Position numbers and translations under genes: made by a program. The notes beneath the pieces were generated by a model. The model saw nothing but the letters and a program-made list of their open reading frames with translations. It was not told the origin of the DNA and searched no databases. Positions 26,203 through 35,709 of a stretch of 64,000 nucleotides of DNA are shown here, one piece after another. The stretch's first letter is position 1, and each line of letters starts with the position of its first letter. The stretch comes from Bacteroidota bacterium (GTDB taxonomy: Bacteria > Bacteroidota > Bacteroidia > B-17B0 > Aurantibacillaceae), in NCBI GenBank assembly GCA_017303905.1, contig JAFLBH010000005.1, positions 124,001 to 188,000 on the forward strand, in the 5' to 3' direction.

Positions 26203-26394
26203 TTATTTTAATCCGCAGGTAGTTGCGCCACTTGATAAACTCTCGCAATGCTTTTTTGCCTGACGTTTGGTACCTTCTGTTTCACCGGCATCGTAACTAC
26301 CGTTGCTGTTTGTACACTCACACATGTAAGTTTTTTTACAGGATGCCAAAAAGACAACAACTGTAACGACAAAAATTATTTTTTTACTTAGCAT
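26203..26394 (-). CDS. Small cysteine-rich lipoprotein
   Basis: 63 residues. N-terminal hydrophobic segment ending in a lipobox (FLASC, Cys19), then four more cysteines in CECTNSNGS, KKHCESL and TTCGLK that could form two disulfides in the periplasm. Small lipoproteins with a CEC start and GTKRQAKKHCESL-like core are common in Bacteroidota but have no assigned role. It is 4 bases upstream of ispF and probably cotranscribed with it. Confidence 0.75.
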   Translation of the reverse strand: MLSKKIIFVVTVVVFLASCKKTYMCECTNSNGSYDAGETEGTKRQAKKHCESLSSGATTCGLK

Positions 26395-26416
26395 GTATTA
26401 AAGATAACAAATTATT

Positions 26417-27610
26417 TTATCCTTCTATTGCCTTTACGCCCGGCAAACTGCCTTGTTCGATATACTCTAATAAGGCTCCGCCTCCGGTACTTACATAACT
26501 CACCTTATCTGCCAAATTATATTTATTGATCGCAGCTACACTGTCGCCACCGCCAATTAAAGTAAAGGCTCCGTTTTTTGTAGCCTCCACAATTGCATTT
26601 GCTGCTTGCTTCGTTCCATTTTCGAAACTGCTCATTTCAAAAACACCCATCGGACCATTCCATAAAATCGTTTTTGAATTCTTAATGACTTCCCCATTCA
26701 TCTTCACGGTTTCAGAACCTGCATCTAGTCCCATCCATCCATCAGGGATTTCTGTGATTTTACATTCCTTCTTATTGGCATCATTCGCAAAATTATCGGC
26801 AATCACAGCATCTGTTGGGATGTAAATATTTACACCCTTTGCCTTTGCTTTCTCCAATAAAGATTTTGCTATTTCCAAACGATCATCTTCACACAGGGAT
26901 TTCCCGATTTTTCCTCCCATAGCTTTTACGAATGTAAATGCCATGCCTCCGCCAATTAAAATATTATTGGCCTTATTCATCAGTTGTTCAATAATTAAAA
27001 TTTTATCGCTCACTTTCGCACCACCTATAATGGCTGTAAAAGGTTTTTCTGCATTATTCAATACTTTATCAATGCTTGCAACTTCTCCAGCCATCACATA
27101 ACCAAAACACTTAGCATCGTCATTAAAAAACTTAGCAATAACAGCCGTTGAAGCATGGGCGCGGTGCGCGGTTCCGAAAGCGTCATTCACATACACATCA
27201 CCATGCTTACTTAATTTTTGTGCAAACTCTTCATTACCCTTTTCTTCTTCCTTATAAAAACGTAGGTTTTCTAAAAGTAAAACTTGCCCCGGTTTTAATG
27301 CGGCAGATTTTGCGAAGGCATCTGATCCAACGCAATCATCAGCAAACTGCACCTCAACACCCAAGTGTGCCGAAACATTTTTTACAATGTGCTTTAATGA
27401 ATATTTATTGGTTGGTCCTTCTTTCGGACGACCTAAATGAGACATGAGCACTATGCTTCCTCCATCTTTCAGAATTTTCTTTAAGGTTGGAATAGCTGCC
27501 TTAATACGGGTTTCGTCCGTAACTTCAAATGCATCGTTTAAAGGCACATTAAAATCTACGCGAATTAATGCGCGCTTGTTTGAGAAATTTATAGAATCAA
27601 CAGTTTTCAT
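26417..27610 (-). CDS. pgk: Phosphoglycerate kinase
   Basis: 397 residues from the ATG at 27610; an in-frame extension to 27742 would run into dut and adds no PGK sequence. Catalyses transfer of phosphate from 1,3-bisphosphoglycerate to ADP in glycolysis. Motifs: [12 protein letters not shown] near the start, [22 protein letters not shown], the hinge region [12 protein letters not shown], and the nucleotide-binding GGGDSVAAI and [12 protein letters not shown] at the C-terminus. A complete, ordinary PGK. It lies between dut (37 bases upstream) and the small lipoprotein gene (22 bases downstream), all on the minus strand. Confidence 0.98.
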   Translation of the reverse strand: MKTVDSINFSNKRALIRVDFNVPLNDAFEVTDETRIKAAIPTLKKILKDGGSIVLMSHLGRPKEGPTNKYSLKHIVKNVSAHLGVEVQFADDCVGSDAFAKSAALKPGQVLLLENLRFYKEEEKGNEEFAQKLSKHGDVYVNDAFGTAHRAHASTAVIAKFFNDDAKCFGYVMAGEVASIDKVLNNAEKPFTAIIGGAKVSDKILIIEQLMNKANNILIGGGMAFTFVKAMGGKIGKSLCEDDRLEIAKSLLEKAKAKGVNIYIPTDAVIADNFANDANKKECKITEIPDGWMGLDAGSETVKMNGEVIKNSKTILWNGPMGVFEMSSFENGTKQAANAIVEATKNGAFTLIGGGDSVAAINKYNLADKVSYVSTGGGALLEYIEQGSLPGVKAIEG

Positions 27611-27647
27611 AGTTAGTATCTGGAATGAGAATTTAAAAATAAAAAAA

Positions 27648-28085
27648 TTATTTGGTACCGGTATGGCCAAATCCGCCGGCGCCACGTTTTGTTTCTTCGA
27701 GTTGCAAAACAGCATACCATTCGATGGTTTCATGACGCGCAATTACCATTTGAGCAATTCGTTCGCCATCGTTTACCGTAAACTCATTATTAGAAAGATT
27801 AACAAGAAGCACTTTGACTTCCCCTCTGTAATCAGCATCGATGGTGCCGGGAGAGTTTAACACGGTAAGTCCGTTTTTAAATGCTAAGCCGCTTCTCGGA
27901 CGAATTTGCGCTTCATGTCCTTGAGGCAGTTCAATAAACAAACCGGTTGGGATGAGAGCTCTTTCCAAAGGCTTTAATACAATTGGAGAATCGAGATTAG
28001 CTCTTAAATCCATACCTGCCGAATGATCGGTTGCATATTCAGGCAATGGATGTTTTGATTGATTAACGACTTTTACAGTGATCAT
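27648..28085 (-). CDS. dut: Deoxyuridine 5'-triphosphate nucleotidohydrolase
   Basis: 145 residues, a full trimeric dUTPase. Hydrolyses dUTP to dUMP and pyrophosphate, keeping uracil out of DNA and supplying dTMP synthesis. The five conserved motifs are visible: [41 protein letters not shown] and the C-terminal [10 protein letters not shown] loop that closes over the active site. Its start overlaps the stop of the upstream flippase gene by 4 bases (ATGA). Confidence 0.97.
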   Translation of the reverse strand: MITVKVVNQSKHPLPEYATDHSAGMDLRANLDSPIVLKPLERALIPTGLFIELPQGHEAQIRPRSGLAFKNGLTVLNSPGTIDADYRGEVKVLLVNLSNNEFTVNDGERIAQMVIARHETIEWYAVLQLEETKRGAGGFGHTGTK

Positions 28086-29569
28086 GATTGCAATTGGTTT
28101 TTGATATTCTTTAAATTGGAAAATTCCAATTTATAAAACAACCATGCAAATAGTATTACGAACAAATTATTCAAAATCACCTTTAAAACGACATTTTCCA
28201 TAGAGCTATAAGTGAGCGAAATAAAGTAAAATGCGAGAGCGGCAAAAAAGAAGAATAACATACTCCTCAGATTATATTTCACCGGGTAATGTTTTTGTCC
28301 GAGATAATACGAGATAATCATCATACATCCATACGCCGCAAAGGTCGCCCATGCACAAGCCATATAGCCATATTTACCTATAAACCCAAAGTTAATCACA
28401 AGGGTTATCACCGCTCCAATTATGGTTATAGCCGCTCCATAGCGAGTTTGTCCTGTTAATTTATACCAGATAGATAAATTGAAATACACCCCCAAAAACA
28501 AGTTGGCAAGCAGCAAAATTGGCGCTACTCCCAGGCCCGAATGATAATCCTTATAGATAGCCAATTTCACTATATCAATGTTCATCATGGTAACCAGAAA
28601 TAGGAAAGAACAAAAAATCACAAAATATTTCATTACTAAAGCGTTTACCTTCTTTGAATTCTTATCGGCCGCCTGATTAAAGAAAAAAGGTTCGGCTGCA
28701 TAACGGAATGCAGTAATGAAAATTGTCATTAGGATGGCAATTTTATAGCATGCACCATAAATCCCCAATTCTGTTTTAGCAATATCTTCAGGTAATAAAT
28801 ATTTAAGAATGATTCTATCAAAGGTCTCGTTAATCATTCCTGCTAGTCCCAAAAACAATAAGGGCCATGCATAACTAATCATCTGTTTCCAAAGCGCTTT
28901 GTCGAATACGTAAGCAAAGCCTGTAAATTCTCTCGCCATTAGTAACATTGTAACCAAATTTGCAACCAATTGGGCTAGGAACGCATAACCAACACCAACA
29001 TTCGGATTATAACAGTCTGCTAAAAAACCGATCTCACCTTTTTCATAGGCATTTTTACAAAATACAAGGTAAAATATACTCACTAACAGATATAGTGTAA
29101 CATTGATAATTCTCATCATTGCAAATTTCTTTGCCTGATTATTAGATCGCATTCTTGCCAGAGGAAGCGCCATCATTGTATCAGTGGCAACAATCATAGC
29201 ACACCAGATAACATAATCACGATTCGTTGGGTAATCCGTTAGATTAGCCAGTGATTGGGAGAACAAACACAAAGCAGATGTGAAAACGAATGTAGTTGAA
29301 AACAAAGAAATCAATGCGGTAGAATACACTTTATCTTTTTCATCGGACTTACTTACAAAATTAAAGAACGCAGTTTCCATTCCGTAAGTGAAAATGATAT
29401 TAACGAAACTGATATAAGCATAGAATTCGGTATTGGAAGCGAGATCAGATGGAACTTTAAAAATAAAAGTGAGAGCGAGTGAAAACAAGTAATTAACAAT
29501 CCGAGGCATAATACTGCCCAATCCGTAAATAACAGTTTGACCTGCCAATTTTTTTAATGGATTGCTCAC
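28082..29569 (-). CDS. Polysaccharide-type flippase (MOP superfamily, Wzx-like)
   Basis: 495 residues from a GTG at 29569 (begins [20 protein letters not shown], a usual opening of this family in Bacteroidota); a TTG at 29617 would add 16 unlikely residues. About 12-14 transmembrane helices across the length, no extramembrane domain. It resembles oligosaccharide/lipid flippases of the Wzx/MurJ-like branch that move lipid-linked sugars across the inner membrane. No glycosyltransferases are adjacent, so the cargo is unknown, but heptose adenylyltransferase and an LPG-synthase-like protein lie next upstream on the same strand. Overlaps dut by 4 bases. Confidence 0.9.
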   Translation of the reverse strand: MSNPLKKLAGQTVIYGLGSIMPRIVNYLFSLALTFIFKVPSDLASNTEFYAYISFVNIIFTYGMETAFFNFVSKSDEKDKVYSTALISLFSTTFVFTSALCLFSQSLANLTDYPTNRDYVIWCAMIVATDTMMALPLARMRSNNQAKKFAMMRIINVTLYLLVSIFYLVFCKNAYEKGEIGFLADCYNPNVGVGYAFLAQLVANLVTMLLMAREFTGFAYVFDKALWKQMISYAWPLLFLGLAGMINETFDRIILKYLLPEDIAKTELGIYGACYKIAILMTIFITAFRYAAEPFFFNQAADKNSKKVNALVMKYFVIFCSFLFLVTMMNIDIVKLAIYKDYHSGLGVAPILLLANLFLGVYFNLSIWYKLTGQTRYGAAITIIGAVITLVINFGFIGKYGYMACAWATFAAYGCMMIISYYLGQKHYPVKYNLRSMLFFFFAALAFYFISLTYSSMENVVLKVILNNLFVILFAWLFYKLEFSNLKNIKNQLQS

Positions 29570-29648
29570 GTGATAATTCTCTAGTTCAATAAAATTAGAG
29601 AATAGAAAAACGTGCAAATGTGAATAATGGTTAAGATATTAACGATAA

Positions 29649-29676
29649 GTAGTTGGTAGTTGAAAGTTCGGAGTTC
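29649..29676. repeat. Four-unit degenerate heptamer repeat
   Basis: GTAGTTG-GTAGTTG-AAAGTTC-GGAGTTC, a 7-base period with core AGTT, in the 167-base gap between the flippase and heptose adenylyltransferase genes. The rest of that gap shows no gene or terminator. Function unknown. Confidence 0.6.
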
Positions 29677-29736
29677 GTAGAGGGTGAAGAAAAGCAAAAG
29701 CTGAAGGAGGTCATTCACCTTTTGAGGGATTGAAAA

Positions 29737-30252
29737 TTACTTCTTCATCTTTTCTATAAGTCCTGTTGTTGAGAAACCGGCGGTAAGGTCAATGGTAACG
29801 ATTTGTCCGCCCTTTGCCCTAACAATATCAGAACCTACTATGTATTTTTTGCTTGACGTGTTTGTTTCATTCGCATCGTAGTCGCCACCCTTCACCAACA
29901 CATCAGGCTGAATCAGTTTAATTAATTCGTAAGGTGTATCCTCGTTAAAAAACACAACGTAATCAACCGACTCGAGGGCTGCCACAATAGTAGCTCGGGT
30001 TTCCTCATTATTTATCGGTCTTTCCGGCGATTTATTTTGGCGGCGCACAGAATCATCTGTGTTTAAACCCAAAACTAACACTTGACCTAAGTCGCGGGAT
30101 TTTGCCAGATATTCTACATGGCCTCGGTGTAAAATATCAAAACATCCATTCGTAAACACAATTTTATTATCCTTGAAACGCAATACATTTAATGCAACTT
30201 GTAATTGCTCAGGACTCACAATCTTTTTCGAAAGTTTGTTATGATACAGCAT
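29737..30252 (-). CDS. rfaE2: D-glycero-beta-D-manno-heptose 1-phosphate adenylyltransferase (RfaE2/HldC)
   Basis: 171 residues, matching the C-terminal half of E. coli HldE as a separate protein. It adenylylates heptose 1-phosphate to ADP-heptose for lipopolysaccharide core. The cytidylyltransferase-like signature FTNGCFDILHRGHVEYL (HxGH-type site), VLGLNTDDSVRR, and the C-terminal GFSTTGLIEK are present. It overlaps the upstream membrane-protein gene by 14 bases. The kinase half (RfaE1) is not in the window. Confidence 0.93.
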   Translation of the reverse strand: MLYHNKLSKKIVSPEQLQVALNVLRFKDNKIVFTNGCFDILHRGHVEYLAKSRDLGQVLVLGLNTDDSVRRQNKSPERPINNEETRATIVAALESVDYVVFFNEDTPYELIKLIQPDVLVKGGDYDANETNTSSKKYIVGSDIVRAKGGQIVTIDLTAGFSTTGLIEKMKK

Positions 30253-31255
30253 GTTTCTTTTTATTTACAATTGGAAGTGCCACCATAAAAATTAATCCCA
30301 GTACGGCTATCATGATAAATTGAGATGTCCAAACTAACCATGGAAATGCAGCGGCAGGTACTATATCAACGCCATAAAACATTAGAATTTCCATAATGAT
30401 GATATGATACATACCTAAACCACCCGGCGTAAAAATTATTCCAACGGTTCCGAATAACATTAAGGTTAAGGTTTGTGATTGATTTATTAAAGCTGTTTGA
30501 GGTAATGCTTTTAAACAGAAAAAAAGCGAATAAAAATACGCGGCCCAAATCAGTAAACTCAAAACAATGAAGCGCCCGGCGTGTTTGATATTACGAATGG
30601 ATGACAGACCCTCCACAAAACCTTTAATAACCTTACCGAATTTCCCTTTTAATTTGCTCATTATTTTTTTTCTGAACATAAATAAAACAATGGCACCGCC
30701 GCCAACAATTACGAGAAGAGTGATTGCTAAAACAGGGCGTTCCATAAGTCCTGAAAATTTATTTCTTAATCCTGAAAAGACATATTTTTCCAATAAGCCG
30801 GCTAATTCGGAAAATTGAAAAACCATGGTAAGCGCAAAGATGATTAGCATTAAAATGGTATCAACAATTCGCTCTGTAATTACGGTTCCGAATCCTACCT
30901 GAAAAGGTACTTTATCGTAACGATCGGTAATCGTTGCTCTGTATAATTCGCCCATACGCGGAATAGGCGCATAATTTGAGAAGTAAGCAATGAAAACAGC
31001 GGCATTCGAATTAAACAAAGTTGTTTTGTACCCTAGAGGTTCCAATAAATAATTCCAACGGTACGCGCGCAAAAAATGACTGATAAAACCTATGATAATT
31101 GAAATGGCTACCCAAAAATAATTGGCATTCTGAAATGCTAAGAGAATTTCTTCTTTCTTTTCGGCAACCTGACTTAACGCCAACCAAACAAGTAATACGC
31201 CAAGCCCTAGTAATACAACAACCTGAATAATGGATTTGGCAGTTAGCTTCTTCAA
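30239..31255 (-). CDS. LPG-synthase-like integral membrane protein (PF03706 type)
   Basis: 338 residues starting at a TTG (MKKLTAKSII...); no ATG lies nearby. Around 8-9 membrane helices. The segment GFISHFLRAYRWNYLLEPLG and ANYAPIPRMGELYRA-like motif (SNYAPIPRMGELYRATI) are characteristic of the lysylphosphatidylglycerol synthase TM-region/UPF0104 family, many of whose members act as lipid-head-group transferases or flippases without the aminoacyl transferase half. That half is absent here. Starts 11 bases after panD and overlaps rfaE2. Confidence 0.88.
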   Translation of the reverse strand: MKKLTAKSIIQVVVLLGLGVLLVWLALSQVAEKKEEILLAFQNANYFWVAISIIIGFISHFLRAYRWNYLLEPLGYKTTLFNSNAAVFIAYFSNYAPIPRMGELYRATITDRYDKVPFQVGFGTVITERIVDTILMLIIFALTMVFQFSELAGLLEKYVFSGLRNKFSGLMERPVLAITLLVIVGGGAIVLFMFRKKIMSKLKGKFGKVIKGFVEGLSSIRNIKHAGRFIVLSLLIWAAYFYSLFFCLKALPQTALINQSQTLTLMLFGTVGIIFTPGGLGMYHIIIMEILMFYGVDIVPAAAFPWLVWTSQFIMIAVLGLIFMVALPIVNKKKHAVS

Positions 31256-31266
31256 TGGAAAGAATT

Positions 31267-31620
31267 TTATTTTTTGAGCTTATTGTTTGCAGTATCCGGA
31301 AAAACAACCCATGGTTTAAATGTTTTTGCTTTTTCGAAATCCATGTTGGCGTAAGAAAGAACTAACACCACATCGCCCAACTTTACTTTAAGAGCAGCCG
31401 GACCATTAAGACAAATCACACCACTACCGCGATCACCTTTCAGCACGTAAGTGATAAAACGTTCGCCGTTGTTCTTATTAAGAATATGAACCTGCTCATT
31501 TTCGATCAAATTGGCAGCATCCATTAAATCTTCATCAATTGTTATACTTCCTATATAATCTAATTCGGCCTGAGTAACCGTAACGCCGTGAAGCTTAGAT
31601 TTTAGCACCTGTATTTCCAT
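31267..31620 (-). CDS. panD: Aspartate 1-decarboxylase proenzyme
   Basis: 117 residues, the normal size. PanD decarboxylates L-aspartate to beta-alanine for pantothenate and coenzyme A synthesis. The self-cleavage site Gly24-Ser25 (DYIGSITID) that generates the pyruvoyl group, the Lys9-containing start ([10 protein letters not shown]), and [12 protein letters not shown] are all present. It is first in a minus-strand run with a membrane protein, rfaE2 and then the flippase. No panB or panC is adjacent. Confidence 0.96.
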   Translation of the reverse strand: MEIQVLKSKLHGVTVTQAELDYIGSITIDEDLMDAANLIENEQVHILNKNNGERFITYVLKGDRGSGVICLNGPAALKVKLGDVVLVLSYANMDFEKAKTFKPWVVFPDTANNKLKK

Positions 31621-31627
31621 AGCCCTG

Positions 31628-31635
31628 CAAAGGTA
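31628..31635 (-). promoter_or_regulatory. Putative -10 box of panD
   Basis: Minus strand TACCTTTG, an exact match to TAnnTTTG, 7 bases upstream of the panD ATG at 31620. No -35 TTG was found at the usual spacing. The box is so close to the ATG that the transcript would be nearly leaderless. Confidence 0.35.
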
Positions 31636-31666
31636 TAACTATTTCATTAAATAATAGGTTAGTTTA

Positions 31667-31698
31667 TTGGTAAAAACCTCTCGATTTTGTTATTTTTG
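31667..31698 (+). promoter_or_regulatory. Putative promoter of the plus-strand hypothetical gene
   Basis: TTG (31667-31669), 21 bases, then TATTTTTG (31691-31698), an exact TAnnTTTG. The gene would then start at the TTG at 31709 rather than at 31667, which falls in the -35 box. Confidence 0.4.
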
Positions 31699-31708
31699 GT
31701 TAAGCAAA

Positions 31709-32239
31709 TTGAGAAAAGTCTTTTTTATATTCACAATCCTTATTATAACTGTCCTGATTACAGGCAACTACTTTATTTATAAGCAGGTTACTAAGGCTCA
31801 TAAGAAGGAATTCAAAGCCTTTATCCGCTCACGTTATGCTAAAACGCAAACAATTTCCATCTCTCCCAGTGAACTTTATTCAAATAATTCGCGTATTACT
31901 TGGCTTGATAACAACAAAGAAGTTTTAATGAACGATATCATGTATGATATCATTTCGCTTAAAAGCGAGGGAGTAAAAGTGGTACTGACCGTAGTGGAAG
32001 ATACACAGGAAAAAGAATTAATGAATAAGTACAAAGAACAATTCGATGTTATGTATTCATCTTCTTCCGGTAAAAAGCAAAATTCAGTTGCTAAAGATTT
32101 TTTCGCTTTTAAATATCTTTCACATGAAAATATTTGCGTTGACATTCGCGAATCCTCTCTTTATTATTTTATTTTTTTTGATTCTAAAACAACAAAAGGA
32201 TTTTCTAATTCATTAACTCCTCCTCCCGATTTTTTGTAA
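31709..32239 (+). CDS. Membrane-anchored hypothetical protein
   Basis: 176 residues from a TTG at 31709 (MRKVFFIFTILIITVLITG...); no ATG occurs before residue 75. One N-terminal membrane helix followed by a periplasmic domain (KEFKAFIRSRYAKTQTISIS, VKVVLTVVEDTQEKE, SHENICVDIRESSLYYFIFF) of about 150 residues and a Pro-rich end. Unrecognised. Followed after 48 bases by a TonB receptor on the same strand, so the two may be cotranscribed. Confidence 0.72.
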   Translation: MRKVFFIFTILIITVLITGNYFIYKQVTKAHKKEFKAFIRSRYAKTQTISISPSELYSNNSRITWLDNNKEVLMNDIMYDIISLKSEGVKVVLTVVEDTQEKELMNKYKEQFDVMYSSSSGKKQNSVAKDFFAFKYLSHENICVDIRESSLYYFIFFDSKTTKGFSNSLTPPPDFL

Positions 32240-32287
32240 ATATCCGATTCAATACAAAAAAATTATTTACAAAAAATTAATTCCGCA

Positions 32288-34732
32288 ATGAGAAAATTAT
32301 ACTTATTGCCTTTGGTATGCATTTCGCTTTATACCAAGGCGCAAAATATTACTGTTCGCGATAATTCAAGTCGTGAACCCATTAAAGATGTCATCATCAA
32401 AGACAAAAACAATAAAACGGTTAGCACTGATATTCTAGGCAAAGTTTCAATAAGTGAACTTGATAAATCAGATTCACTTTCAATTTACAATATCGGATAC
32501 TTCACAAAAAAGATTATAGCCGGTGATCAGGATATCAATTTAAATCTAAGTGCTAAGTTAGTTATGCTAGATGAAATTGTTTTTTCCGCCAACCGAACAC
32601 GCGAGAAAAAAATCGATGTTCCATATGCTATTGAAGTTATTAAACAAAAGGATATTGAGTTTAGTAACCAACCCACCAGCGGCGACCTGTTAATGAATAC
32701 CGGAAATGTATTCGTGCAAAAAAGTCAGTTAGGTGGCGGTAGTCCAAATTTAAGAGGCTTTGAAGCCAGTCGGGTACTAATTGTAATTGATGGTATTCGC
32801 ATGAATAATGCCATTTACAGATCGGGCCATTTGCAGGATGTTATGACGCTTGATGCGCAAATGCTCGAAAGAACTGAAGTCATTTTTGGACCTTCCTCTA
32901 CTATGTATGGAAGCGATGCCTTGGGTGGTGTTATGCATTTCTATACAAAAAATGCCGAGTTTAGTACTAATGAAAAAATGTTGGTTAAAGCAAATGCCAT
33001 GGCGCGTTATGCCAGCGTCAATAATGAAACAACCGGACACCTGGATATTAATTTAGGATTCAAAAAGTTTGCTTCCTTAACAAATATCACTTACTCTAAT
33101 TTCGGGGACTTAACCAGCGGTAGTGTGAAGCTAAATGGTTATACAAATAAGTGGGATAGAAACTATTATGTAATACAACGCGGTGAAAAGATTCCGGATG
33201 AATTTATAGTATCAGGCGGACAAACAACTGCGGGAAGAGATACTATGGTTGAAAATCCGAATAACAATAAACTAGTTGGCAGCGGCTACAAGCAAATCGA
33301 CATTTTACAACGCTTCGCTATTAAAACAGGAGAGCATTTAAATCATAATTTAAATTTTCACTTAAGCATGAATCCTGATTTACCTCGATATGATAGATTA
33401 GCGGGAGATTATAATGGCCCGAATTTAAAATTTGCAGAAAACAGGTATGAGCAAAACAGACTTCTTGCCGCATATACCCTTAATTACGATGCTAAAACAG
33501 CTATCAGCGATAACATAAAATTAATTTTAGCCTATCAAAATATAGAACAAGATCGCATTACTCGCAATTACCGAAAAAACAATCGCACTACACAAATGGA
33601 AGATGTAGGAGTAATTTCTGCAAATCTTGATTTGATGAAAAATATTAAAGAAAAACACGAATTACGTTATGGCCTTGAGTTTACTTCTAATGATGTAAAA
33701 TCCACTGCTAATAACTATGACATTGTTAAAGACAGTACTTACAGAGCAAACACACGTTACGCGGCAACAAATAAAATGAATACGTTTGCAGCTTACCTAT
33801 CGCATAACTTTGAGGTGAACGAAAACTTTGTTATTTCGGAAGGCATTCGTTACACCAATGCATCGGTAGTTTGTAATTTCATTGATACTATTCCATTTAA
33901 ATTTCCGGATCCGGTTGCAAAACAAAACAGTCAGGCTGTAACAGGTAGTTTAGGTTTTACCTGGAAAGCTGAAAATGATTATAAAGTTTCTTTACTCGCT
34001 AACACCGGTTTTAGAACACCAAATGTTGATGACATGAGTAAATTATTTGAATCCGGAGGAGGAATCTTAATTGTTGCGAATCCAAAAGTAAAACCTGAGT
34101 ACGCCTACAATTTTGAATTAAACATCAGTAAGGTTATGAATTCACGTTTTAAATTTGACGTTACAGGTTTTTATACCATTGTAGAAAACTACATGACACT
34201 TCGTGATTTTAAAGTTAACGGACAAGATAGCATCACTTATCAGGGAAATAAATACAAAGTACAAGCGATGCAAAATACCGATCGTGCTTTTATTTATGGT
34301 TTTAATGTTGGATGTCAGCTTGATTTCAATGATCACATTTCATTTAAAAGTACTTTAAACTATACCTATGGACGTTACTCGGATGTAGTGAAAGACACCA
34401 TTTATCCATTAGATCATATTGCACCGGTGTACGGTCAAAGTAGCTTGATATACAAAAACAAAAATACCGATGCTGAGTTCTTTGTTCGTTACAACGGGAA
34501 AAAAGCTTTATCGGATTATAGTCCGAGTGGTGAAGACAATTTACAATATGCAACTGCAAACGGAATGCCGGGATGGTTTACTCTAAATATAAGAGCCGGT
34601 TATAACATTACAAAAAATCTCCGTTTAAATGTAGCTTGCGAAAACATTACTGATAATCGTTATCGCGTCTTTGCCAGTGGCATTAATGCTCCCGGAAGAA
34701 ATTTCATCGTGAGCTTAAGGTTTAAAATGTAA
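32288..34732 (+). CDS. TonB-dependent receptor, heme/siderophore-like
   Basis: 814 residues. Signal peptide (YLLPLVCISLYTKAQ), a short regulatory beta-sandwich, plug domain (SGDLLMNTGNVFVQKSQLGG, NLRGFEASRVLIVIDGIRMN, then YGSDALGGVMHFYTK) and a beta-barrel ending in a Met-preceded Phe region (GRNFIVSLRFKM). The plug resembles that of hemin and hemoglobin receptors (NLRGFEASRVLIVIDGIRMN), which take up iron complexes using TonB energy. No hemophore, heme oxygenase or ABC transporter is adjacent, so the substrate is an inference. Ends at a strong bidirectional terminator. Confidence 0.93.
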   Translation: MRKLYLLPLVCISLYTKAQNITVRDNSSREPIKDVIIKDKNNKTVSTDILGKVSISELDKSDSLSIYNIGYFTKKIIAGDQDINLNLSAKLVMLDEIVFSANRTREKKIDVPYAIEVIKQKDIEFSNQPTSGDLLMNTGNVFVQKSQLGGGSPNLRGFEASRVLIVIDGIRMNNAIYRSGHLQDVMTLDAQMLERTEVIFGPSSTMYGSDALGGVMHFYTKNAEFSTNEKMLVKANAMARYASVNNETTGHLDINLGFKKFASLTNITYSNFGDLTSGSVKLNGYTNKWDRNYYVIQRGEKIPDEFIVSGGQTTAGRDTMVENPNNNKLVGSGYKQIDILQRFAIKTGEHLNHNLNFHLSMNPDLPRYDRLAGDYNGPNLKFAENRYEQNRLLAAYTLNYDAKTAISDNIKLILAYQNIEQDRITRNYRKNNRTTQMEDVGVISANLDLMKNIKEKHELRYGLEFTSNDVKSTANNYDIVKDSTYRANTRYAATNKMNTFAAYLSHNFEVNENFVISEGIRYTNASVVCNFIDTIPFKFPDPVAKQNSQAVTGSLGFTWKAENDYKVSLLANTGFRTPNVDDMSKLFESGGGILIVANPKVKPEYAYNFELNISKVMNSRFKFDVTGFYTIVENYMTLRDFKVNGQDSITYQGNKYKVQAMQNTDRAFIYGFNVGCQLDFNDHISFKSTLNYTYGRYSDVVKDTIYPLDHIAPVYGQSSLIYKNKNTDAEFFVRYNGKKALSDYSPSGEDNLQYATANGMPGWFTLNIRAGYNITKNLRLNVACENITDNRYRVFASGINAPGRNFIVSLRFKM

Positions 34733-34744
34733 AAAACAGTCAAT

Positions 34745-34779
34745 AAAAAAAAGCCATCCTTTAAAGGATGGCTTTTTTT
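34745..34779. terminator. Bidirectional terminator between convergent genes
   Basis: A perfect palindrome, arms AAGCCATCCTTT/AAAGGATGGCTT, flanked by A and T runs on both sides. It serves the TonB receptor on the plus strand and the bestrophin-like gene on the minus strand, whose stop codon lies in the T run. Confidence 0.92.
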
Positions 34780-35647
34780 ATGATGGATAAATTTCGTTGA
34801 GTCCTGCTTTTATTTTCTCTGAAATTTCCTGTGTTGGCAAATCATTAGCATCATCACCAAAAGGATCTTCCACTTCTTCAGAGATTAATTCGATTGAAGC
34901 GAAGGCGTAAAAAATGAGCATAACAACAGGAATGGCCCAATATTTAAAATCGATTGAGAAAGCAATCGGCATGGTGATGACATAAATAAAAATTATTTTC
35001 TTCAAAAACATGCTGTATGAAAAAGGAATCGGCGTATTCTTGATGCGTTCGCAGGCACCGGTAATATCTAAAAAAGATTGCAATTCAGCATTAATGAACA
35101 ACATTCTTTCATCACTAATAACACCTTGCCTTCTTAATTTCTCAATATGCTTCATAATTAATCCCGCAACATAGTTTGGTTTATGGCTTCGTTTATCAAA
35201 CTCTTCGCGATTGAATCCTTCAAAATCAGTTATATCTTTAAACTGCTTGTTGTCTTTTAAATGATCTTTTAAAGAGAATACAAAAGTGATGATTAAATTT
35301 TTTAAATAAATTTTATCATTTCGATTTTCTTCCGGTATAATACTATCCAGCTTTACCATCAAATTGCGAGTGTTATTTACGAGCGCTCCCCAATGTTTTC
35401 TGCCTTCCCACCAACGATCATAAGCCGAATTAATTCGGAACACTAATAACATTGATAATACAAAGCCGAGTATTTGATGAAAGATGGTTGAGCTTTTAAA
35501 AGTAACATCATGGGTGATTTCATAATATACCAGGCCGCCGGTTAATACACCTAATAAAAGCATATTGGGCAACAAAATTCTAAATGTATCACTCTTGTGA
35601 AACTGAAAAATTAACTTAAACCAGTCTTTTGGGTTATATGTAATCAT
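34778..35647 (-). CDS. Bestrophin-family (UPF0187) ion channel
   Basis: 289 residues. Membrane protein with four helical regions and the family motifs: RINSAYDRWWEGRKHWGALV (about 73-92), GACERIKNTPIPFSYS (about 198-213; the position of the channel neck) and VEDPFGDDANDLP (about 260-272; the Ca2+-clasp-like acidic loop). Bestrophins are pentameric chloride or other ion channels; bacterial members have been reported as sodium channels, so the ion is uncertain. It lies 62 bases after hpd on the same strand. Confidence 0.93.
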   Translation of the reverse strand: MITYNPKDWFKLIFQFHKSDTFRILLPNMLLLGVLTGGLVYYEITHDVTFKSSTIFHQILGFVLSMLLVFRINSAYDRWWEGRKHWGALVNNTRNLMVKLDSIIPEENRNDKIYLKNLIITFVFSLKDHLKDNKQFKDITDFEGFNREEFDKRSHKPNYVAGLIMKHIEKLRRQGVISDERMLFINAELQSFLDITGACERIKNTPIPFSYSMFLKKIIFIYVITMPIAFSIDFKYWAIPVVMLIFYAFASIELISEEVEDPFGDDANDLPTQEISEKIKAGLNEIYPS

Positions 35648-35709
35648 ACTCTAAAAATAAAAAGGGAAATTGAATTACCAATTTCCCCTTAGCATTAATT
35701 ATTGACTTA

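Noticed and set aside
26310..26335. TGTAAG-type half-site resembling the dyads at 4216 and 8847
   Set aside because: It is inside the small lipoprotein coding sequence and lacks a second arm.
27611..27742. N-terminal extension of pgk
   Set aside because: The extra residues overlap dut and do not resemble PGK; the ATG at 27610 gives the normal start.
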